Origin: an uncultured Granulosicoccaceae bacterium
Lineage (GTDB): Bacteria > Pseudomonadota > Gammaproteobacteria > Granulosicoccales > Granulosicoccaceae
Direction of reading: 5' to 3'
NCBI GenBank assembly: GCA_938035525.1
Contig: CALHOI010000095.1
Location: 1-35,546, forward strand
Length of the DNA: 35,546 bases
This document shows positions 1 to 7,719 of the stretch, one piece after another. The notes under the pieces are model-generated. The model ran no database searches. It was given only the letters and a program-made list of their open reading frames with translations, and had not been told where the DNA came from. The position numbers and the translations under genes are program-made. Within the stretch, counting starts at the first letter, position 1; each line of letters starts with the position of its first letter.

Positions 1-1
1 C

Positions 2-1231
2 AGTTATCTTGAAACGGTAAAAGTGGATACCGACATTATGCGCCATGCGCCGTTTCGTATGCCAGTGCAATGGGTCAACCGCCCTAACCTGGATTTTCGA
101 GGCTTTGCCGGTACAGTGGCAAGTGGTGAAATTCGCCCTGGTGACCAAATTCGAGTGCAACCTTCGGGCAAAACCAGCTCGGTCAAAGACATCGTTACTC
201 AAGACGGCGAGTTGGAAAAAGCGGTTGCCGGACAATCTGTAACACTAACATTGGTAGATGAAATTGCTATCTCACGTGGTGACGTCATTTCAACCACAGA
301 ACAACCAGCAAGCTCTGCCGATCAATTTGAATCCACGATTGTGTGGATGGACGAAGAACCATTATTACCGGGTCGCCCTTACCTGCTAAAAGTGGGCGCG
401 CAAACCGTACCGGCAACCGTGACTACGATTAAACATGAGATAAACGTTGATTCACTGGAGCATGTAGCCGCGAAGCAACTAGAACTTAACGCAATCGCCG
501 TTTGTAATATCAACACCGACCAGACTATTGCGTTCGATGCTTACGAAGAAAACCGTGAGATGGGTGGCTTCATCTTAATTGATCGAATCACCAACGCGAC
601 TGTCGGCGCTGGCATGTTGCACTTCGCCCTGCGCCGCTCGGATAACATTCACATGCAAGCGGTAGATGTTGACAAGCAAAAACGCAGTGAGTTGAAAAGC
701 CAAAAAGCCTGTGTGGTCTGGTTTACAGGTCTTTCCGGCGCAGGTAAATCAACGGTGGCTAACATCGTTGAGAAAAAACTCGCCGCCATGGGACAGCACA
801 CTTACCTGCTGGACGGCGACAACGTTCGACACGGACTAAACAAAGACCTCGGGTTCACTGACGCCGACCGAGTTGAAAACATCCGACGTATCGGTGAAGT
901 GGCCAGCTTGATGGTGGATTCCGGGTTAATTGTGCTTACAGCATTTATATCGCCATTCCGCTCAGAGCGAGCACTGGCACGTAGCCTGGTTGACGATGGT
1001 GAGTTCATGGAAGTGTTTGTTGAAACGCCGTTAAGCGTAGCCGAAGAACGCGACCCCAAGGGACTGTATAAAAAAGCCCGCCGAGGGGATTTGAAAAACT
1101 TCACTGGTATCGACTCACCGTACGAGCCACCCGAGAACCCGGAAATACTGGTGGATACATCAGCGTTAAGCGCTGAACAAGCGGCAGAAAAAGTGGTGGC
1201 AGAGCTGCGAAGAAAAGGCGTTTTGTCTTAA
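2..1231 (+). CDS. cysNC: CysNC, sulfate adenylyltransferase subunit 1 fused to APS kinase (5' end missing)
   Basis: The CysN part is the GTPase subunit of ATP sulfurylase, which makes adenosine phosphosulfate (APS). The fused C-terminal kinase phosphorylates APS to PAPS for cytosolic sulfate assimilation. The open frame enters from the left edge with no start codon. It opens inside CysN domain 2, with a Q-W-V-N-R-P-N-L-D-F-R-G-F motif typical of CysN, and continues through the EF-Tu-like barrel domains. The kinase domain starts near base 700, has the P-loop GLSGAGKST at 728-754, and then the D-G-D-N-V-R-H-G-L and F-I-S-P-F-R motifs. The 410 visible residues are the C-terminal portion of a protein normally about 630 long. 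cysD and the CysN G domain should lie left of the window. A hairpin follows the stop. Confidence 0.95.
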   Translation, partial: SYLETVKVDTDIMRHAPFRMPVQWVNRPNLDFRGFAGTVASGEIRPGDQIRVQPSGKTSSVKDIVTQDGELEKAVAGQSVTLTLVDEIAISRGDVISTTEQPASSADQFESTIVWMDEEPLLPGRPYLLKVGAQTVPATVTTIKHEINVDSLEHVAAKQLELNAIAVCNINTDQTIAFDAYEENREMGGFILIDRITNATVGAGMLHFALRRSDNIHMQAVDVDKQKRSELKSQKACVVWFTGLSGAGKSTVANIVEKKLAAMGQHTYLLDGDNVRHGLNKDLGFTDADRVENIRRIGEVASLMVDSGLIVLTAFISPFRSERALARSLVDDGEFMEVFVETPLSVAEERDPKGLYKKARRGDLKNFTGIDSPYEPPENPEILVDTSALSAEQAAEKVVAELRRKGVLS

Positions 1232-1261
1232 AACACAGATCGCGTGTAGTAAACGTAATAA

Positions 1262-1286
1262 CCGGGCCGGCTCGATGCCGGCTCGG
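1262..1286 (+). terminator. Hairpin between convergent cysNC and the Rid-family gene
   Basis: Arms at 1262-1271 and 1277-1286 pair over 10 bp on the plus strand, with one G-U wobble and a 5-base loop. No U-run follows on the plus strand. On the minus strand TTATT follows, but the wobble becomes an A-C mismatch. It lies between two converging genes, so it may stop either transcript. The terminator role is inferred. Confidence 0.5.
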
Positions 1287-1356
1287 ATTGCTACCAGACC
1301 AACAGACTTGTCCCTATTTCCAACAGATTGTTGACGAGCCTGGGGGCAACAGTGTG

Positions 1357-1740
1357 TTACGTATTTACGTTTGCCGTTACCTGAATTTCGATTTTCATTT
1401 CATCTTTTGCCAAACGTGCTTCAAACATAGTAGCTGCTGGCTTTATAGATCCCAGCCATTTGTTAAAAACCGGCCAACAGGATTCAAAATCTGCACGATC
1501 TGAAAATATGTAAGTGACGCGAACAATATTCTTTGTGGATGCTCCGGCTTCTTCCAGTGCTTTTTGGATATTAATGAAACATTGATCGGCCTGATCTATA
1601 ACGCTGTCGCTAATCTCCATGTTCTGATAGTTATAACCCGTTGTTCCGGATACAAAAATATAATCACCATCCACCACTGCACGAGAATAGCCAATTTTCT
1701 CTTCAAACTCAGAACCGCTTGATATTAATTTTCTACTCAT
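1357..1740 (-). CDS. Rid (YjgF/YER057c/UK114) family protein lacking the usual catalytic Arg
   Basis: At 127 residues it matches the family length and fold, with the F-V-S-G-T-T-G strand early and K-I-E-I-Q-V near the end. RidA proteins hydrolyse reactive 2-aminoacrylate and related imines made by PLP enzymes. The conserved P-A-R motif, whose Arg holds the substrate carboxylate, reads P-A-A here: Ala103 occupies the Arg position in an ungapped comparison with E. coli RidA. The later Glu (Glu118) is kept. Imine deaminase activity is therefore doubtful, and it may belong to one of the Arg-less Rid subgroups with other roles. It lies 90 bp downstream of the peptidase gene and converges on cysNC. 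Confidence 0.85.
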   Translation of the reverse strand: MSRKLISSGSEFEEKIGYSRAVVDGDYIFVSGTTGYNYQNMEISDSVIDQADQCFINIQKALEEAGASTKNIVRVTYIFSDRADFESCWPVFNKWLGSIKPAATMFEARLAKDEMKIEIQVTANVNT

Positions 1741-1830
1741 ATTAATTTTCTACTTAATTGAGTGACCCCTTTTTCGCATAAATAACGTGGATTAAAACAT
1801 TGGCATGGCGCTTTCGTCTTAACGAAGATA

Positions 1831-3825
1831 CTAAAATCCAACGGCCTCTGCTGGCGTATCAATATTGTTAGCCGGTGCAAAATGCAATACCGAACCATAA
1901 AACCAGAGTTCCAGCTGTAAAGCGCGCACTTTGTTTTTGGTTATCCGAAACCCATGCTGTTCGCCTTCAAACAGCACATAAGCATGCGGCAGGCCTTTCG
2001 CGGCTGCAGCGTCAATAATGGCTGCCGATTGATTTGGTGGCACAATTTTGTCTTCATCGCCCTGTAAAACCAATATTGGACAACTGAGTTTATCGGTGTG
2101 ATGAATGGGCGATCGAGCCACATAAGTTGCCTTGTGCTCAGGATAAGGCCCACCCAGTAATCCATCCAAATACTGGCTTTCAAACTTGTGTGTATCCCCT
2201 GCCAACATTTCCAGATCGGTTACACCATACAAGCTGGTGCCACCCGCAAACAGCTCGCTGGTTTGCAGCGCCCGCAGCACCGTTAAGCCACCGGCCGACC
2301 CACCTCTGATAACCATGCGTTGCGCATCAACTAAAGCGTGTTGCGCAAGGTATGCTGTTGCTGCCACGCAATCTTCCACATCCACAACACCCCACTGCCC
2401 ATCAAGCAGACGTCGAAACCCACGACCAAAACCAGACGAACCACCGTAGTTAACATCAACTACAGCAATGCCTCGACTGGTCCAGTACTGAATACTGAGA
2501 TTTAAACTGGGCGTTGAGTGGCCCGTGGGCCCGCCGTGTCCCATAACTATCACCGGCGGTAATTCGTTATCCAGACCCGTTATGCCCTTACCCGCTGGGG
2601 GATAAAAGAATGCATGTGCGTGGCGATCACCTGATAAAAATTCGATGGGCTTCGCCGTACTGAGCCACGCCTCATCGATAGTCAAAAGCTCAGCCTTTTT
2701 TAAAACACGGGCCTCGCTATTAGGTTGGCAAGTATGTGAGGCAATACACGCAGGTGAGCCTGCTGACTGAGCATGCACAACAATCCCACCTTCATCATCG
2801 GCTGCTATGCTGGAAAACGAACAATAAGGTGTATTTAACTGTCGCGTGTTACCACTTTTATCCAGCACATAAAGCTGATCGCTGGCTGCTTGCGTGACCA
2901 ATAAAGCAAACTGGTTTTCAGCATCGCGCAATTCCACAAAACGCTGCGTGCCAAAAATCCAGGCAGGTGTACCGACTTCACAGTCATCAAAGTGCGTTAA
3001 CTGTTTGTACTGCTTTGCACTTGGCGTGTATTGATATAAATTCCACCAGCCAGACTCATCGCTGCAGTAAGCCAGCTGCCCATCACCTGTCCACAAGGCA
3101 CCCATAACCGACTCAGTGTTAGAACCTGCAACCAGGCGTGTATTGTTTAAACGGTAATCGGCCTGAACATCAGCGACCATCAGTTGCGTGCCATCCCATG
3201 GCATTTGCGGGTGCGACCACTGCACCCAACTTAGCGTAGTGGCATCAGGTGATAAACGAGGTGTGGAGTAAAAATCAGCGCCGCCGGCAATTGTCACACA
3301 GCTTTGTCGTTGCTTATTGGCAGTGTTAGCAATAACAACCAGCTCGTTAATGACTTGTGTTGAGTCACTCGATGTCGATTCACCTTCATGACGCTCACGC
3401 ACACACACAATATAATTTCCGTCCGGGCTAACGCAACCATCAGCATAGCGATGTGCATGCTTTACCGCTGGTGTTGGTGTTAACGCAATGGGCTCCGGAT
3501 TTTTTTCGGGCTCAATATGATTGACTCGATATAAACATTGATCATCCCAGTGGGTAAAGTACAAATATGTGTCATCAACCCACCATGAACCACCGCCGTA
3601 TTCATGCACACGTGTTCGCGTATTAAAAGGCGCTGCGAATAAGTCGACCGGGGATTGGCCGTTGCAGCTTTTAACAACCGCGCAGCGATTGTCATCGTCG
3701 GGGCGCGTTTCCGCCCAGAACGCCGCACCGTTTCTATAAGCCACCGCACCCAGCTGCACACCAGACTGAGTCACCATATCGGCAGTGATGGGTGACGCCC
3801 ACGTGCCGTAAGCCTGTTTTTTCAT
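1831..3825 (-). CDS. S9 (prolyl oligopeptidase) family serine peptidase
   Basis: This 664-residue protein has the two-part S9 architecture: a beta-propeller-like N-terminal region (about 1-400) and an alpha/beta hydrolase domain (about 420-645). The nucleophile motif GGSAGG puts Ser510 in place, Asp592 lies in L-Q-G-D-E-D, and His624 lies in E-G-E-Q-H-G-F, so the triad is complete. An oxyanion-type G-H-G-G-P motif comes before the nucleophile. Family members cleave short peptides, as dipeptidyl or acylaminoacyl peptidases. No signal peptide is evident, so it is probably cytoplasmic. Its ATG is only 2 bp past the glycosyltransferase stop, so the two are very likely co-transcribed. The substrate cannot be read from the sequence. 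Confidence 0.93.
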   Translation of the reverse strand: MKKQAYGTWASPITADMVTQSGVQLGAVAYRNGAAFWAETRPDDDNRCAVVKSCNGQSPVDLFAAPFNTRTRVHEYGGGSWWVDDTYLYFTHWDDQCLYRVNHIEPEKNPEPIALTPTPAVKHAHRYADGCVSPDGNYIVCVRERHEGESTSSDSTQVINELVVIANTANKQRQSCVTIAGGADFYSTPRLSPDATTLSWVQWSHPQMPWDGTQLMVADVQADYRLNNTRLVAGSNTESVMGALWTGDGQLAYCSDESGWWNLYQYTPSAKQYKQLTHFDDCEVGTPAWIFGTQRFVELRDAENQFALLVTQAASDQLYVLDKSGNTRQLNTPYCSFSSIAADDEGGIVVHAQSAGSPACIASHTCQPNSEARVLKKAELLTIDEAWLSTAKPIEFLSGDRHAHAFFYPPAGKGITGLDNELPPVIVMGHGGPTGHSTPSLNLSIQYWTSRGIAVVDVNYGGSSGFGRGFRRLLDGQWGVVDVEDCVAATAYLAQHALVDAQRMVIRGGSAGGLTVLRALQTSELFAGGTSLYGVTDLEMLAGDTHKFESQYLDGLLGGPYPEHKATYVARSPIHHTDKLSCPILVLQGDEDKIVPPNQSAAIIDAAAAKGLPHAYVLFEGEQHGFRITKNKVRALQLELWFYGSVLHFAPANNIDTPAEAVGF

Positions 3826-3827
3826 AT

Positions 3828-4580
3828 TCAGTCGTCGCGTGTTCGCTTGGTTGAGTCGTCGTACCAGGTGCTCATAAACCGCTTGGATCCTAGTGCTCCC
3901 GGTATCATGACCATGATCATCTGTTTAGCCAGCTGGCCGGTGGAATACCAATCCATTTTACGCATTGACGTAGGCATTGTGTGTTCAGTAATAATCTCAA
4001 ATCGCAATCCGTGCCGGCGACCCCAACGACGCAGCACACGCGACAACACCAGCTCTTCTCCGGCATAGCGCTTAAGCGTAAAACCACCAACATCGTGAAA
4101 GGCATCTGCTCGGCAAAAAACAAAACAGCCCGCCGCCCACTTAAACGTTGAGGAGATACGATTCCAGGTTGCAATGCCATTGCGTACTGTTCGCGGCACA
4201 CTCCGATCCGGGCTAACATGGCAGCCACCCCCCACAACCTCATTGCTGTTTAAGGCCGTAAGCGCTGCTTGCAGTAAAGCAAAGCTGAGCTGCGAATCAG
4301 CATCCACGAACACATACAACGGTGCAGACGCAGCGGCCGCCCCAGCATTTCGGGCACGCGCGATTTGATTAACCGGTTCAAACACCACCTGCGCGCCAGC
4401 GTCCCGAGCCAGTTGGGCGGTTTCATCGCTTGAATTATTATCCACAACAATGAGCTGACCCGATACCTGCTGCGTTTCATCAACTTGTTCCATTGCATGG
4501 CGCGCCGCCGCAACACTGGATTCAATGAACTGGGCTTCGTTCCATGCCGGAATGATGATCGCGTAGCGGTATTGATGCAT
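3828..4580 (-). CDS. Family 2 glycosyltransferase
   Basis: The 250-residue protein opens directly on the GT-A fold: I-I-I-P-A-W-N-E at 8-15, then V-V-D-N-N-S-S-D-E-T, then the metal-binding D-A-D at 93-95. A later G-E-E-L motif fits the catalytic acid position. It would transfer a sugar from a nucleotide-sugar donor. Donor and acceptor are unknown. The first strand must start near residue 6, so the start codon cannot move far downstream. Its first 59 bp therefore overlap the 3' end of the upstream lipoprotein gene in another frame, which suggests coupled translation. The S9 peptidase follows after 2 bp. Only a short, weakly hydrophobic stretch near the C-terminus could touch a membrane. Confidence 0.9.
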   Translation of the reverse strand: MHQYRYAIIIPAWNEAQFIESSVAAARHAMEQVDETQQVSGQLIVVDNNSSDETAQLARDAGAQVVFEPVNQIARARNAGAAAASAPLYVFVDADSQLSFALLQAALTALNSNEVVGGGCHVSPDRSVPRTVRNGIATWNRISSTFKWAAGCFVFCRADAFHDVGGFTLKRYAGEELVLSRVLRRWGRRHGLRFEIITEHTMPTSMRKMDWYSTGQLAKQMIMVMIPGALGSKRFMSTWYDDSTKRTRDD

Positions 4581-4920
4581 CGCTTAAGGTTACACGCCGA
4601 AACGTTGATTGACCATTAATCAGAATTAAATTTCCGGATGGATGGTACAACACCGGGATATCGGCCTCAGCGGTTTTCAGCATGAGCACACCGTCATTGA
4701 TATTGGCTGATACCTGCCTCTTTTGAGACACCGCGCTTTGATTGAACAGCGTGACGGTGTAGTGAGCAGGAAGCTGCAGGTTGGGTTCAATTATCATGTA
4801 GCGTGGTAGGCGGGTATCTTTCCAGGTGCCCAATGGAACGCGATTTTGTTCTGAGCCACAGGATGATAACGCCGCGCAGGCTAATAAGCCCCAAATAACC
4901 TTAACCAACAAGCTGTCCAT
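4522..4920 (-). CDS. Small predicted lipoprotein of unknown function
   Basis: The 132-residue product has a lipoprotein signal peptide: a hydrophobic stretch from about residue 4 and the lipobox L-S-S-C with Cys21 as the lipidation site. Asp or a similar +2 sorting signal is absent (Gly follows Cys), so outer-membrane sorting is possible. The rest looks like short beta strands, and I do not recognise a family. An AGGAGA ribosome binding site precedes the ATG. The 3' end overlaps the glycosyltransferase start by 59 bp, so the gene probably leads a three-gene unit with the glycosyltransferase and the S9 peptidase. Confidence 0.75.
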   Translation of the reverse strand: MDSLLVKVIWGLLACAALSSCGSEQNRVPLGTWKDTRLPRYMIIEPNLQLPAHYTVTLFNQSAVSQKRQVSANINDGVLMLKTAEADIPVLYHPSGNLILINGQSTFRRVTLSDASIPLRDHHSGMERSPVH

Positions 4921-5011
4921 GATAAATTCCGTTCTACCATCTCCTTAACAAAACTCTAACCACCAAACCAGCTCATGGCAATATCGAAAAACCCCAAACA
5001 TTTACAACAGG

Positions 5012-5044
5012 CAAAAAAAAACCAGGCCAAAGCCTGGTCTTTTC
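5012..5044 (-). terminator. Rho-independent terminator after metK-ahcY
   Basis: Read on the minus strand, ACCAGGC and GCCTGGT arms close a short TTTG loop and are followed by a run of nine T (5012-5020 on the plus strand read as A). On the plus strand TCTTTT follows, so it may also work in the other direction. It lies about 20 bp after the ahcY stop. Confidence 0.9.
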
Positions 5045-5063
5045 TGTTTAAACCGGTCAGATT

Positions 5064-6374
5064 TTAATAACGGTAGTGGTCAGGCTTATACGGGCCAGCC
5101 TTATCAAGACCAAGGTAATCAGCCTGCTCGGTAGTAAACGTTGTCAGGTTTGCACCAATTTTACTCAGGTGCAAAGTGGCAACTTTTTCGTCAAGTGCTT
5201 TAGGCAACACGTGAACATCAACCGAATAGTTTTCGCTGCGTTCCCACAGTTCGATTTGTGCCAGAACCTGGTTAGTGAACGATGCTGACATAACAAAACT
5301 TGGGTGGCCTGTGGCACAACCCAAATTAACCAGACGCCCTTCAGCCAGCAATGTAATGCGTTTGCCGTCGGGGAAAATAACCTGATCGACCTGTGGCTTA
5401 ACGTTTTCCCATGTGTACTGGCGTAAACCCGCAACATCGATTTCGTTGTCGAAGTGACCAATGTTGCACACAATGGCTTCGTTACGCATTTGCTTCATGT
5501 GCTCATGGGTAATAACGTTGACATTACCTGTGCAGGTAACAAACAAGTCGGCGTCCCCAGCAACATCATCCATTTTCACAACACGATAACCTTCCATTGC
5601 GGCTTGCAGCGCACAAATAGGGTCGACTTCGGTAACCATAACCGTTGCCCCCATGCCACGAAAAGCCTGTGCACAACCTTTACCTACGTCGCCGTAACCC
5701 AATACAACAGCAACCTTACCAGCGACCATGACATCAGTCGCTCGCTTGATACCATCAAGCAGTGATTCACGACAGCCATACAGGTTGTCAAACTTTGATT
5801 TGGTAACAGAATCGTTAACGTTAATGGCAGGCACTTTTAGTGTACCGGCTTTGGCCATATCAACCAGGCGGTGTACACCAGTAGTGGTTTCTTCGGATAA
5901 ACCTTTAACGCCTTCCATAAGCTCCGGGTAGTCGTTGTGCATCATAACGGTCAAGTCACCGCCATCATCCAGAATCAGATTTGGAACCCAGCCATTCGGG
6001 CCTTTAATCGTTTGATGGATACACCACTCTGCTTCTTCTTCTGTTTCGCCTTTCCAGGCAAACACGGGCACACCAGATGCGGCAATTGCGGCGGCGGCCT
6101 GGTCTTGGGTTGAGAAGATGTTGCACGATGACCAGCGCACTTCAGCGCCCAAACTGGTGAGTGTTTCAATTAACACGGCAGTTTGGATTGTCATGTGCAA
6201 GCAGCCAGCAATTCGCGCACCTTTCAGTGGTTCTTTGCCTGCAAACTCTTCACGGATAGCCATCAGACCAGGCATCTCGTGCTCGGCGATGGTGATTTCT
6301 TTGCGTCCCCAATCAGCCAGGCTGATGTCGGCGACTTTGTAATCTTCGGTTACTGTTGCTGCTGCGGTACTCAT
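5064..6374 (-). CDS. ahcY: Adenosylhomocysteinase
   Basis: The enzyme hydrolyses S-adenosylhomocysteine to adenosine and homocysteine, relieving product inhibition of methyltransferases. It is a cytosolic, NAD-dependent tetramer. The 436 residues match the bacterial form. Visible family motifs are the substrate-site H-N-D-Y-P-E, the NAD-binding [15 protein letters not shown] near the middle, and the C-terminal D-H-Y-R-Y tail whose Lys/Tyr contact NAD. The start lies 9 bp after the metK stop, so the two genes form one operon covering SAM synthesis and SAH removal. Any control is likely to act at the promoter upstream of metK. Confidence 0.98.
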   Translation of the reverse strand: MSTAAATVTEDYKVADISLADWGRKEITIAEHEMPGLMAIREEFAGKEPLKGARIAGCLHMTIQTAVLIETLTSLGAEVRWSSCNIFSTQDQAAAAIAASGVPVFAWKGETEEEAEWCIHQTIKGPNGWVPNLILDDGGDLTVMMHNDYPELMEGVKGLSEETTTGVHRLVDMAKAGTLKVPAINVNDSVTKSKFDNLYGCRESLLDGIKRATDVMVAGKVAVVLGYGDVGKGCAQAFRGMGATVMVTEVDPICALQAAMEGYRVVKMDDVAGDADLFVTCTGNVNVITHEHMKQMRNEAIVCNIGHFDNEIDVAGLRQYTWENVKPQVDQVIFPDGKRITLLAEGRLVNLGCATGHPSFVMSASFTNQVLAQIELWERSENYSVDVHVLPKALDEKVATLHLSKIGANLTTFTTEQADYLGLDKAGPYKPDHYRY

Positions 6375-6383
6375 AGTTTTATC

Positions 6384-7550
6384 CTAAATTTTTGCGGCAC
6401 TGCGAATCGCGTCCGCTCGATCAGTTTTTTCCCAGGTGAAATCTGCATGCTCACGACCAAAGTGACCGTAGGCGGCTGTTTGTTGATAGATCGGACGAAT
6501 CAGATCAAGCATGGTGACAATGCCATAAGGGCGTAAGTCAAATACGTCACCAACAATTTCTTCGATGCGGCGATCGTCGATTTTGCCGGTGCCAAATGTG
6601 TCGATGGTGATAGACGTTGGCTTGGCAACACCGATAGCGTAAGACACTTGTATCTCACATCGATCGGCAAGTCCTGCTGCTACGATGTTCTTTGCTACAT
6701 AGCGACCAGCATAGGCGGCAGAACGATCGACTTTCGATGGGTCCTTGCCTGAAAATGCGCCACCACCGTGACGTGCCATACCACCGTATGTGTCTACAAT
6801 AATTTTTCGGCCCGTCAAGCCACAGTCACCAACCGGTCCACCAATAACAAAGTTACCCGTTGGGTTAATGTGTATATTTTCGCTTGGGCATTTGTCCAGC
6901 CAGGCTTTTGGCAGCACTGGCTTAAGAATATTTTCCATAACCGCTTCACGCAATTGCGACAGCGATACGTCTGGATCGTGTTGTGTAGAAAGTACAACGG
7001 CATTAATCCCAACAGGTTTGCCATCGGAGTATTCAAGCGTTACCTGACTTTTCGCATCAGGGCGCAACCACGGCAAGGTGCCCGACTTTCGCATGGCTGC
7101 TTGCTGCTCTACCAAACGGTGAGAATACGTGATGGGCGCTGGCATCAGCACATCGGTTTCATTATTGGCGTAACCAAACATCAAGCCCTGGTCACCCGCT
7201 CCCTGATCTTCGGGTGCCGATCGATCAACACCTTGAGCGATATCAGGTGATTGTTTACCAATCCCGTTTAAAACAGCACAGGTAGCACCATCAAAACCAA
7301 CATCAGATTTATCGTAGCCAATACCGATAACGGTTTTACGTACCAAGTCTTCAAGGTCAACATAAGCATTGGTGGTGATTTCACCTGCAATAACCACAAG
7401 ACCAGTTTTAACCATGGTCTCGCACGCGACGCGCGCATTTTTGTCTTGAGCAAGCAGCGCATCAAGTACGGCGTCCGAAATCTGATCGGACATTTTGTCT
7501 GGGTGCCCTTCTGATACGGATTCAGAAGTAAAAATATAGTCTTTGGCCAT
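6384..7550 (-). CDS. metK: S-adenosylmethionine synthetase
   Basis: It makes S-adenosylmethionine from methionine and ATP. I set the start at the ATG at 7550 ([11 protein letters not shown]), giving 388 residues, the usual length. An in-frame ATG 60 bp upstream would add 20 residues foreign to the family and would run through the promoter region. Visible motifs are G-H-P-D-K near the N-terminus (ATP and Mg), [11 protein letters not shown] in the middle, and [14 protein letters not shown], the P-loop-like phosphate site. It leads the metK-ahcY operon and is preceded by an AT-rich palindrome that may be an operator. Confidence 0.98.
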   Translation of the reverse strand: MAKDYIFTSESVSEGHPDKMSDQISDAVLDALLAQDKNARVACETMVKTGLVVIAGEITTNAYVDLEDLVRKTVIGIGYDKSDVGFDGATCAVLNGIGKQSPDIAQGVDRSAPEDQGAGDQGLMFGYANNETDVLMPAPITYSHRLVEQQAAMRKSGTLPWLRPDAKSQVTLEYSDGKPVGINAVVLSTQHDPDVSLSQLREAVMENILKPVLPKAWLDKCPSENIHINPTGNFVIGGPVGDCGLTGRKIIVDTYGGMARHGGGAFSGKDPSKVDRSAAYAGRYVAKNIVAAGLADRCEIQVSYAIGVAKPTSITIDTFGTGKIDDRRIEEIVGDVFDLRPYGIVTMLDLIRPIYQQTAAYGHFGREHADFTWEKTDRADAIRSAAKI

Positions 7551-7610
7551 TAGTCGGTCTCTGGGTCGTAAGGGAAGTCGTGTAAACGCGCCTATTGTAC
7601 ATATAAACAC

Positions 7611-7636
7611 ATAAAGATTTCTTTATATCTTTATAT
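7611..7636. promoter_or_regulatory. AT-rich palindrome plus direct repeat upstream of metK, candidate operator
   Basis: ATAAAGATTTCTTTAT (7611-7626) is an inverted repeat with 7-bp arms. It runs into two adjacent copies of CTTTATAT (7621-7628 and 7629-7636). It lies about 60 bp before the metK start, next to a minus-strand TACAAT (7594-7599) that could be a -10 box. The ArsR-family regulator SahR is known to control SAM-cycle genes in Proteobacteria. Assigning this site to SahR is inference from position and shape, as no regulator gene is in the window. Confidence 0.5.
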
Positions 7637-7663
7637 GAAAACGGCAACAGTGGTCTTAGCGAA

Positions 7664-7709
7664 CATCGCGCCATAAAGCGCGATGCCCAAATAAAGGGGG
7701 TAATTTGGG
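7664..7709 (-). terminator. Two adjacent hairpins after the beta-propeller lipoprotein gene
   Basis: CATCGCGC and GCGCGATG (7664-7671 and 7678-7685) form a perfect 8-bp stem with a 6-base loop. CCCAAAT and ATTTGGG (7686-7692 and 7703-7709) form a second 7-bp stem directly beside it. They lie 11 to 56 bp past the stop codon of the lipoprotein gene. No U-run follows, so factor-independent termination is not certain. Protecting the 3' end of the mRNA is another possible role. Confidence 0.5.
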
Positions 7710-7719
7710 AGAAACTGCC

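Noticed and set aside
6375..6383. SAH riboswitch before ahcY
   Set aside because: Only 9 bp separate metK from ahcY, so no room exists for the aptamer, and none was seen before metK.
6768..7250. A 160-codon open frame antisense to metK
   Set aside because: metK is certain, and this frame has no ribosome binding site or family motif.
7551..7610. N-terminal extension of metK
   Set aside because: The 20 extra residues are not typical of the family and would cover the promoter region.
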